Below are positions 1-6,464 of a stretch of 20,831 bases of DNA, piece by piece. Each line of letters begins with the position of its first letter. Within the stretch, counting starts at the first letter, position 1. The notes under the pieces were generated by a model. It was not told where the DNA came from. It did no database searches and was given only the letters and a program-made list of their open reading frames with translations. A program made the translations under genes and the position numbers. Source of the DNA: Oscillospiraceae bacterium (GTDB lineage: Bacteria > Bacillota > Clostridia > Oscillospirales > Acutalibacteraceae); the NCBI GenBank assembly GCA_003499325.1, contig DNIP01000186.1, positions 1-20,831 on the forward strand. The letters are read 5' to 3'.

Positions 1-729
1 TTCAAGGTAGCGTCCTCTCTGCCGACTCCGCTGCGCGTCAACAAATATAATACCAAGTACGCAATGCGCAAGGCGGCGGCGCGTCATCTGCCCGAGGAAG
101 TTGCCGAAAAGCCGAAGCTCGGCTTCCCCGTGCCCACGCGCGTGTGGCTCCGCGACGAGCATTATTATCATGTCGTCAAGGATATGTTCACCTCGCCGAC
201 AGCCGAGAAGTTCTTCAACACCGATCTGCTGCTCCAGTATCTGGACGAGCATTTTGATGAAAAAGAGGATAACTCCCGCAAGATCTGGACGATCTATGTG
301 TTCCTCGTATGGTATCAGATCTACTTCGGTGCGGTAGCGCCCGAGGATCTGGCGCCTGCCGAAAGACCCGCTCCGCCCGAGCCTGTCGAAGAGAACGAGA
401 CCGAGGATCAGGCTGACGTCGAGCCTGAGACTGAGGAACAGTCCGAGGAGAACGGCAACGCGGAGGGCACCAAGGTGTTTACCCCCGTCAAGAATGACGA
501 TCTCCCCGATGAGCTGCCCCTCCCCGAGCAAAAGGAAGAGAAGGAAGAGGACGTCATCGAGCCCGTGCCCGCATATGAAGAGATCTACTCGTCGTCGGGC
601 AATCCGACAGCGCGCCGCGTGAATCTTGAGGCGGAGAGTAAGCCGATCTCCTTCACCGACGATATCGATCCCGAGGATTTCTTCGCGAGCTTAAAGGATA
701 AGCTCAGAGAGAATATCGACGACGAATGA
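1..729 (+). CDS. asnB: Asparagine synthase (glutamine-hydrolysing), C-terminal part, 5' truncated by window
   Basis: Only the last 242 codons are present; the frame is open from base 1. The enzyme makes asparagine from aspartate, ATP and glutamine in the cytosol. The visible part is the end of the ATP-dependent synthetase domain: NTKYAMRKAA, then KPKLGFPVPTRVWLR, then DNSRKIWTIYVFLVWYQIYF, which are typical of clostridial AsnB. Family members usually stop soon after this last motif. Here about 125 further residues follow, rich in Glu, Asp and Pro, ending in a short segment with aromatic and Lys residues (DPEDFFASLKDKLRENIDDE). The tail looks disordered and its role is unknown. A hairpin terminator lies 30 bases after the stop. 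Family assignment is secure; the catalytic N-terminal glutaminase domain lies outside the window and could not be checked. Confidence 0.92.
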   Translation, partial: FKVASSLPTPLRVNKYNTKYAMRKAAARHLPEEVAEKPKLGFPVPTRVWLRDEHYYHVVKDMFTSPTAEKFFNTDLLLQYLDEHFDEKEDNSRKIWTIYVFLVWYQIYFGAVAPEDLAPAERPAPPEPVEENETEDQADVEPETEEQSEENGNAEGTKVFTPVKNDDLPDELPLPEQKEEKEEDVIEPVPAYEEIYSSSGNPTARRVNLEAESKPISFTDDIDPEDFFASLKDKLRENIDDE

Positions 730-758
730 TTGTTTTCGATTGATAATTTGACAGAAAG

Positions 759-784
759 AACGCCGCTCCCCGAGCGGCGTTTTC
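759..784 (+). terminator. Rho-independent terminator between asnB and ribF
   Basis: A perfect 10-bp stem, AACGCCGCTC (759-768) with GAGCGGCGTT (772-781), has a CCC loop and is followed by a short T run. It ends asnB transcription. The stem ends about 17 bases before the ribF start codon, so it also sits in the ribF leader just upstream of the AGG ribosome binding site (788-790). The T run is short, so some read-through into ribF is possible. Confidence 0.75.
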
Positions 785-798
785 AGCAGGAAAACCAT

Positions 799-1716
799 AT
801 GAAAGTAACTAACAGCTTGGAAGAATATAAGCCGAAATACAGTGGCACGTGTGTCGCGCTGGGGTTCTTTGACGGCGTACACACCGGACACCGCGCGGTG
901 ATCGGCAGCTGTTCCGCCGAAAAGGGAGAGCATCCCTGTGTGGTGCTGACCTTTCGCGAAAGCCCCTTAAAGGCGCTCGGCAGATCGACCCCGACCCTGC
1001 TCAGCACGAATGAAAGGAAAGCGGAATTGCTGGCTGAGATCGGCGTGGATGAAGTGATCTTCGCGGATTTCAACGCCGTGAAGGATCTGAGCCCGCAGGC
1101 GTTTGTCACCGACGTCCTGCGCGACAAATTGCACGCAAAAAAGGTGTTTTGCGGCTTCAACTACCGCTTCGGTCAAGGCGGCGCGGGCGATACCGACCTG
1201 CTGACTAAGCTCTGTGAAGAACAGGGGATCGCCGTTGAGGTGAAGGAGCCCGTGCTCCGTGAGGGCGAGCGCGTTTCGTCCTCGCTGATCCGCCGCTGTA
1301 TCGCCGAGGGCAGGATCGAAAAGGCAAATACCCTGCTCGGTTATCCCTACGCGATCGAGGGCGCGATCGACAGCGGCAACCATATCGGCTCGGCGATGGG
1401 CTTCCCGACCGTGAATATCCCGATCGGGGAGGGCTTGACTGTGCCGCGCTACGGGGTATATGCCTCTGCGATCACCATCGACGGCAGGCGTTATAAGGGC
1501 GCGACCAACATTGGCGTGCACCCGACGGTCGGCGCGCATGATGTGCCATTGTGCGAGACCTTCCTGCTCGATTTCGGCGGCGGCGATCTGTACGGAAAGA
1601 AAGCGACCTGCGAGCTGACCGCCTTTGTGCGGGAGGAAAAGCATTTCGGCTCCATCGACGAGCTGAGCGCACAGATCAAAAAGGATTGTGAAACGATAGA
1701 TAACATGTCATTGTGA
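799..1716 (+). CDS. ribF: Bifunctional riboflavin kinase / FMN adenylyltransferase RibF
   Basis: A 305-residue protein, the usual RibF length of about 300-315. It phosphorylates riboflavin to FMN and adenylates FMN to FAD in the cytosol. The N-terminal nucleotidyltransferase domain (about 15-180) shows GFFDGVHTGH (22-31), the FNYRFGQGGAGD loop (120-131) and SSSLIRRCI (160-168). The C-terminal flavokinase domain (about 185-300) shows GFPTVNI (201-207) and the RYGVYA strand. The ATG at 799 was chosen because AGG lies 8 bases upstream and the protein then begins like other RibFs. An in-frame TTG at 730 would place the asnB terminator hairpin inside the gene. No FMN riboswitch is visible; the gap to asnB is only 69 bases. 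Confidence 0.93.
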   Translation: MKVTNSLEEYKPKYSGTCVALGFFDGVHTGHRAVIGSCSAEKGEHPCVVLTFRESPLKALGRSTPTLLSTNERKAELLAEIGVDEVIFADFNAVKDLSPQAFVTDVLRDKLHAKKVFCGFNYRFGQGGAGDTDLLTKLCEEQGIAVEVKEPVLREGERVSSSLIRRCIAEGRIEKANTLLGYPYAIEGAIDSGNHIGSAMGFPTVNIPIGEGLTVPRYGVYASAITIDGRRYKGATNIGVHPTVGAHDVPLCETFLLDFGGGDLYGKKATCELTAFVREEKHFGSIDELSAQIKKDCETIDNMSL

Positions 1717-1723
1717 GGAGCAA

Positions 1724-1811
1724 AGGCTCTCTTTCCTAAGGTGAGATTCTGTCCAAATCTGCGATTTGGGTCACAGAATCCATACACAGGAGAGCTGTCA
1801 GCGAAGCTGAC
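1724..1811. repeat. Imperfect palindromic intergenic sequence after ribF
   Basis: The core at 1745-1780 is an inverted repeat: GATTCTGT-CCAAATC on the left, GATTTGG and ACAGAATC on the right, with a three-base bulge (GTC). Weaker outer pairing exists between GGCTCTC (about 1725) and GAGAGCT (about 1790). A second hairpin, GTCAGC-GAA-GCTGAC, follows at 1797-1811. There is no clear T run, so it is not a convincing ribF terminator. It touches the left end of the adjacent MITE-like element. It may be an independent small palindromic repeat. Confidence 0.55.
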
Positions 1812-1813
1812 TG

Positions 1814-2072
1814 ATACTAAGTAGCAATAAAACACTTTAACATCTATTGCGTATAATTCCGCATAACTGCGTTTCGTCGTCGCTCGCTGCACTCGGTAGG
1901 CATATCCGGTTGGTATGCCTTGACCTCGTGTTGCGGCTCCTCCTCTCCCCATAACGCGGGGCGTTATGGGGACCCCAAGAGTTGACAGGCGCCAGCCTGC
2001 CTGCGCCCTCCGCCTTGTTATGCGAAATTCTCCGCTAATATCTTTTTAAAGCTTTTTATTGCTACTTAGTAT
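1814..2072. mobile_element. MITE-like element 1 (259 bp, non-coding)
   Basis: It is bounded by perfect 19-bp terminal inverted repeats, ATACTAAGTAGCAATAAAA at 1814-1832 and its complement at 2054-2072. The interior has no credible gene but has nested inverted repeats: AGGCATA/TATGCCT (1898-1920), CCCCATAACGC/GCGTTATGGGG (1947-1971) and GCATAAC/GTTATGC. It shares three blocks with the element at 2870-3027 in inverted orientation: CATCTATTGCG (1841-1851), an identical 24-bp block (1982-2005) and CTAATATCT (2035-2043). A non-autonomous transposable element is the simplest reading. No transposase is nearby and no target site duplication could be settled. Confidence 0.75.
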
Positions 2073-2845
2073 TACGGTTTAATCCCATGTTTTATTCCGT
2101 TATTTTTTATTCCTATCTTGACAACAGCAGGTGCCATGGCGGCGCCCATATTGTTCTGGTCAGTGATTTGGAAGTCGATAATGCGACCGAGGCGGGCAGA
2201 GTGCAGATAAGGCGTTTGAGACTCCCTGTGGTTCTCTTTTAAGAGAGGATCATCGCCTGAGGAGGGCGGTATATTGCTCTTAAGCTCGGTATGGTGATTC
2301 AAGAGGTTATGGCTGTCGCCGGCTTTTTCCAGAATACACGCGCCCGAACCGGTCACCGTCCACTGGGCTGTCGGCGGACGCTGGGAGCCGTATTCGAGCG
2401 GAAAACGATATTGGCGTTCTGCCGTGCAGTAATGGGATGAAGCCGCGCAAACTGCCCGCTTAGCCGCGCCGCTCTCGATCGCTGTTGCCGACAGGATCAT
2501 CGACAGCGCCATCGTGGAGCATGCTCCGTACACTCCGGCATAGGGGATCGCATAGGAGCGCATTGCAAAGCTGCTCGCGACACACTGGTTGAGCAGGTCA
2601 CCGCAGCAGGCAAGATCGATATCATGCTGTGTGAATTCGCCTTTGTTCAGCGCTACCCGAACCGCTGTGTTCATCAACTCGCTTTCCGCCTGCTCAAACG
2701 TATCTTTTCCTGCATAGCTGTCATGAATGATGCGGTCATAATAATCGCGCAACGGCCCCTCGCCTTCCTTTTTCCCGACGACCGATGCGTAGCCGGATAT
2801 ATACGGCGTCCGCTCAAATACCAGATTTCCGTCATTATTTCTCAT
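2072..2845 (-). pseudogene. spoVAD: Truncated stage V sporulation protein AD (SpoVAD-like) gene
   Basis: It encodes 257 residues against about 335-340 for SpoVAD, a thiolase-fold protein of the inner spore membrane that binds dipicolinic acid during uptake into spores. Matching segments in order: GKKEGEGPL, DIDLACCGDLLNQ, GVYGACSTM, AASSHYCTAERQYRFPLEYG, TVTGSGACIL and DQNNMGAAMAPA. The last 17 residues (starting VVKIGIKNNG) do not resemble the family, and the stop codon at 2072-2074 lies on the edge of MITE-like element 1, so the C-terminal third is missing. The start has a good site (AAGGAG, 6-8 bases upstream). Element 2 begins only 24 bases upstream of the ATG and has probably displaced the native promoter. 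The usual partners spoVAC and spoVAE are absent. Probably non-functional; expression of a short protein cannot be excluded. Confidence 0.78.
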
Positions 2846-2869
2846 GTGAATACTCCTTAAAGTGATCTT

Positions 2870-3027
2870 ATACTAATCCTTGATAAAAAGATTTAATCAG
2901 ATATTAGTGATATATTTCGGATAGCGCGGCGGGCGACGCAGGCAGGCTGGCGCCTGTCAAGAAGCCCAACAAAGCTATACGTAATATAGCGCAATAGATG
3001 ATAAAGGTTTTTATTAAGGATTAGTAT
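2870..3027. mobile_element. MITE-like element 2 (158 bp, inverted relative of element 1)
   Basis: Terminal inverted repeats of 20 bp with one mismatch lie at 2870-2889 (ATACTAATCCTTGATAAAAA) and 3008-3027. The interior carries, in reverse complement, the blocks seen in element 1: a 24-bp identical block at 2937-2960, CGCAATAGATG at 2990-3000, and AGATATTAG at 2899-2907. It lacks the roughly 100-bp hairpin-rich middle of element 1. It lies directly upstream of the spoVAD-like remnant, between that gene's ribosome binding site and any upstream promoter. Confidence 0.75.
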
Positions 3028-3072
3028 TATAATAGTATTCACATTTTTGCTGACGTCATACTGAAAAATAAA

Positions 3073-3104
3073 AACTCCCCCATCATCAACATGATGGGGG
3101 AGTT
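3073..3104 (-). terminator. Rho-independent terminator of dockerin protein A gene
   Basis: A perfect 14-bp stem (AACTCCCCCATCAT at 3073-3086 with its complement at 3091-3104) has a 4-base loop. On the minus strand it is followed by TTTTTATTTTT. It lies 43 bases past the stop of the minus-strand gene ending at 3148. Confidence 0.9.
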
Positions 3105-3147
3105 GATTGTCATTAACAGACGGATATGATTTTGCTGCAGTTGAAGA

Positions 3148-6100
3148 TTACTTTACAGGCACATACTGATCGATCGGGAATTTCACAGACAAATGGACAA
3201 GATAGCGCTGAATTAAGGTAACGTCTTTCACAGTGATTTTATCATCAAAATCAACATCACCGTTTCTAAGCAGGATAGCTTCGTCAATATTGCCCAATGA
3301 AATATGTGCGTTGTATTTCATGAGCACTGAAGCGTCGCTCGCGTTAACCGTACCATTGTTATCAACATCGCCGAGCAGATAAGTCTCAGGCGCTTCGGTA
3401 GGCTGAGTCTCACCGGGCTTGGTGAAGGACGCGACACCGCTGAGGGTGAAGCCGGGCTGTAACTCGCCGTCTTCAACGATATGAGTGAGGTCAACGTCGG
3501 AATTCGCCAACATATCCAGGCTGGTTCTGATCTCAGCGTTGCCTGCGGCGGTAACCTTGTAGCTTGTCACAGCCAGAAGAGCGTTGTCGTTATCGAACTT
3601 GAAGCCGTTGTTGAGCTGCGGGGTAGAGGCGTTGAAATGGTTCACACCGTCATAGATCTTCGCGACAGCGGCATCCTTAAGGATCGGGAATACGGTATTG
3701 TTATCGGTGACAACATAATCACTGTCAACCGCGTCGGTAGACTGCAGGATGCTCTTGGTGAAGGTCTGGGACGCGCTGATGGCAGCGACGCCGCCGGGAG
3801 CTGCCGTGGCAGCATTGAGGGTGGTGTATACGGTGAAGGTCTCACCTACGTTAAAGGTCTTGACCTGAGAGGTACCGTCGATGCCGTAGATCGTAACGTT
3901 AGCGGTCTGGCCGGGCTGAGGCTCGGTCGGTGTAGGCGGATCAGTGGGCTTGGGAGCCTCGGTCGGCGCCTCAGTGGGCTCGGGCTCGCCGGGCTTGTAG
4001 AAGGAAGCAACACCGCCGACGGTGTAGCCGGACTGCACCTCGCCATCATCGACGATAACGGTCATATCTCTGTCGGCAAGCGACACAGTGACCAGAGAGT
4101 TTCTGATCTCAGCACTGCCTGCAGCGGTAACCTTGTAACGGCTCACGATCAGCAGCGCTTCATCATTGGTAAACTTGAAGCCCTTGTTGACCTGGCCGCC
4201 GCTGGCTGCGTTGACCTTGGTAACGCCTTTGGCAGTATTGATTGAGCCCGTAGCCTTATTTCCCAAAATGGGGAACATTGTCTCATTGTCGACTACAACT
4301 TTGTCTTCGTCGACCTCATCCATGGGCTGCAGGATATCTTTCGAGAAATACTGCCAAGAGTCAACAGCACCTACGCCTGCGGTCTCTGCCGCGGGAACGT
4401 TGAGGGTGGTATATACGGTGAACTCATCGCCGATGTTGAAGGTCTTGGTCTTGGCGTTGCCGTCGAAGCCGTAGATGGTGACGGTAGCCTTGGTGCTGGG
4501 CTCGGTCGGTGTGGGCGGATCGGTGGGCTTGGGAGCTTCTGTGGGAGGCTCGGGAGCGGAAGGATCGGTGAAGGAGCCGGGCATCGAGTAGCTCTGGCCG
4601 GACTGGGTCCGGTCGTTATAAACGATCTTGGTCGCGGCAGCGTCGTCCTTGATCAGGGTTCTGAGGGTGGTCTTGATGGTAGCTTCGCCGGTAGTGAGAA
4701 CCTTATAGTTGGTGACGATCAGCTTGGAGGTAGCGGTGTTGAACGCATAACCGCCGCCGACCGTACCTCTGGTCGCGTTGAACTGGAGCGCGCCGTTGTT
4801 GACCGCAGCGACAGCCTCGTCGCCGAGGATCGGGAACATCGCAGTCTTGTTGACGATCTCATTGTACTCGCCGGTGACGCTGTCGGTCAGCTGGAGAGAA
4901 GCGGTGGGATAGGTCTGGGTACCCTCTACGCTGGCGATCGTGGCGCCCGCATTGAGGACGGTATATACGGTAAAGGTGTCGCCCTTGTTGAACTCCTTGA
5001 CAACAGTGGTGTTATCGGGGTTCACGATGGTGACCTTGAGCTTGTCGGAGGGCTCTGTAGCCGGGGGCAGGGTCGGGATCGGGCCGTCGGTGTTGAAGGA
5101 ACCGCGCATCGCAAAGGTCTGACCGGTCTGGGTCTCGCCGTTGAAGACGATACGGGTGATATCATCATCAGCCGCTGCAAGCACGTTGAGCTTGTTAGTG
5201 ATATCGGCATAGCCGTTAGCGGTTACGCGATACGTGGTGCAAAGCAGCTGGGAATTGAGAGAATTGAACAGGAAGCCTGCAACGGAAGAGCCTGCATACT
5301 TAACAGTACCGGCATTCTTTACGGAACCCATAGCGGCGTCGCCCATGACGGGGAACACCTTAGCGGTATCGGTGATGTAATTCTCAGCGTCTAAGGTATC
5401 AGCCAGCTGAAGAACAGACGTGGTGTAGCGCTGGGTACCGTTGACGGAGCCCATCAAACCGTTGTTGACGGAGGAAGCGTCGAGGGTGGTGTATACATTG
5501 AAGGTATCGCCGATGTTGAAGGACTTGGTCTCAACGGAACCGTCGAGGTTATGGATGCGAACCTCAGCGTGGTCGATGGTGGGAGTGGGATCGGTAAAGG
5601 TCGCCTTACCCGCGATAGACTTGCCTTCCTGGAGCTGACCCTCAAAGATGATTCTGGTCAGATCAGCGTCGGCAACCGCGAGGTTCTTGAGCGCGTTCTT
5701 GACTTCACCGGTACCCGCAGCGGTTACCTTATAGGTGGTAACGATCAGCTGAGAGGAAGCGGAATCGAATTTGAACGCATTGGAGGTGTTGGGGTTGGTC
5801 GCGTTGTAGGTGATCTTTCCTGCCTGCGCGGCGTTGGCAACGGTGCTCTCGCCGGTTACGGGGAATACCTTGACAAGATCTACAAACTCGCCGTACTGTC
5901 CGCTGATCTCATCAGCCAGAGAAAGTACGTCCGAAGAGTAGGTCTGGGTACCCTGAACCGAGCCGATCATGCCGTTAGGAGCGGAAGCGGAAGCGTTCAG
6001 AGTGGTGTAAACCGTGAACTCGTCGCCTACGTTGAATTCCTTGACGTCGGTAGTGCCGTCAAGGCCGTAGATCGTGATGGTCGCCGTTTCAGCGGCGGTT

Positions 6101-6174
6101 GTTGTGGCGATGCCGACAGTAAGCACTGTGATCATCATGGCAAGAACCAACAACATGCTGATAATTTTTTTCAT
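3148..6174 (-). CDS. Secreted protein A: five cohesin-like modules plus type I dockerin
   Basis: The protein has 1008 residues. A signal peptide (1 to about 28, MKK then a hydrophobic core then TAAE) points to export. Five homologous modules of about 160 residues follow at roughly 30-196, 202-361, 378-537, 562-727 and 757-920. Each opens with a TIYG-DG-type strand, then FNVGDEFTVYTTLN, a YSSDVL-type strand, VFPV or MFPI, an F-F turn, and LIVTTYKVTAAG. This order of strands resembles cohesin domains, so a scaffoldin role is possible, but that is inference. Pro-Thr-Glu-Ala linkers separate modules 3, 4 and 5. The C-terminus (932-1008) is a type I dockerin with calcium loops DVDNNGTVNASD and DVDFDDKITVKD. 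AGGAGG lies 6 bases before the ATG. It has its own promoter and terminator, so it is probably monocistronic. It could instead be a purely structural or carbohydrate-binding repeat protein. Confidence 0.85.
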   Translation of the reverse strand: MKKIISMLLVLAMMITVLTVGIATTTAAETATITIYGLDGTTDVKEFNVGDEFTVYTTLNASASAPNGMIGSVQGTQTYSSDVLSLADEISGQYGEFVDLVKVFPVTGESTVANAAQAGKITYNATNPNTSNAFKFDSASSQLIVTTYKVTAAGTGEVKNALKNLAVADADLTRIIFEGQLQEGKSIAGKATFTDPTPTIDHAEVRIHNLDGSVETKSFNIGDTFNVYTTLDASSVNNGLMGSVNGTQRYTTSVLQLADTLDAENYITDTAKVFPVMGDAAMGSVKNAGTVKYAGSSVAGFLFNSLNSQLLCTTYRVTANGYADITNKLNVLAAADDDITRIVFNGETQTGQTFAMRGSFNTDGPIPTLPPATEPSDKLKVTIVNPDNTTVVKEFNKGDTFTVYTVLNAGATIASVEGTQTYPTASLQLTDSVTGEYNEIVNKTAMFPILGDEAVAAVNNGALQFNATRGTVGGGYAFNTATSKLIVTNYKVLTTGEATIKTTLRTLIKDDAAATKIVYNDRTQSGQSYSMPGSFTDPSAPEPPTEAPKPTDPPTPTEPSTKATVTIYGFDGNAKTKTFNIGDEFTVYTTLNVPAAETAGVGAVDSWQYFSKDILQPMDEVDEDKVVVDNETMFPILGNKATGSINTAKGVTKVNAASGGQVNKGFKFTNDEALLIVSRYKVTAAGSAEIRNSLVTVSLADRDMTVIVDDGEVQSGYTVGGVASFYKPGEPEPTEAPTEAPKPTDPPTPTEPQPGQTANVTIYGIDGTSQVKTFNVGETFTVYTTLNAATAAPGGVAAISASQTFTKSILQSTDAVDSDYVVTDNNTVFPILKDAAVAKIYDGVNHFNASTPQLNNGFKFDNDNALLAVTSYKVTAAGNAEIRTSLDMLANSDVDLTHIVEDGELQPGFTLSGVASFTKPGETQPTEAPETYLLGDVDNNGTVNASDASVLMKYNAHISLGNIDEAILLRNGDVDFDDKITVKDVTLIQRYLVHLSVKFPIDQYVPVK

Positions 6175-6210
6175 GTTAATCCTCCTCGGGATATATTTTC
6201 AGACAATATA

Positions 6211-6239
6211 ATTCTAACATATCTTTTCAAAATATTCAA
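6211..6239 (-). promoter_or_regulatory. Sigma-A-type promoter of protein A gene
   Basis: On the minus strand, TTGAAT (6234-6239) and TAGAAT (6211-6216) are separated by exactly 17 bp. The expected start site leaves a leader of about 30 bases with AGGAGG. The same layout precedes the other three dockerin genes in the window. Confidence 0.7.
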
Positions 6240-6278
6240 CGATATTTGTTTATTTTTTAATAGAGATTTTAGCCCCAC

Positions 6279-6298
6279 TTTTGTGTATTATGACAAAA
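6279..6298. promoter_or_regulatory. Conserved 20-bp upstream element, possible regulator site (copy 1)
   Basis: The sequence TTTTGTGTATTATGACAAAA is an imperfect inverted repeat (TTTTGT / ACAAAA) 39 bp upstream of the -35 box of protein A. The same element with one base changed sits at exactly the same distance upstream of protein B. Binding by a regulator is inferred from this conservation only. Confidence 0.4.
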
Positions 6299-6402
6299 GT
6301 ATTACAAAAGTGCCGAAAATAAAAATGAATGCAATCGCACATTTTCGAATCCCTCTTCATTGTTATTTCTTCATAATTCAGTTTTCACTATTCACTAAAA
6401 AT

Positions 6403-6429
6403 GCTCCCCCTGCAAAATGCAGAGGGAGC
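6403..6429 (-). terminator. Rho-independent terminator of protein B gene
   Basis: The stem GCTCCCCCTGCA (6403-6414) with TGCAGAGGGAGC (6418-6429) has one mismatch and a short AAA loop. On the minus strand it is followed by ATTTTTAG. It is 36 bases beyond the stop of protein B and shares its GCTCCCCCTGC core with the terminators at 10217 and 12462. Confidence 0.85.
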
Positions 6430-6464
6430 AGTATCATTGATTCAGTTGTTCAACAATGACGGGA

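Noticed and set aside
730..798. Earlier TTG start for ribF
   Set aside because: It would place a strong terminator hairpin inside the coding region and add residues not seen in the family; the ATG at 799 has a good ribosome binding site.
730..798. FMN riboswitch in front of ribF
   Set aside because: Only 69 bases separate the genes and they are occupied by a terminator hairpin; no conserved riboswitch core is visible.
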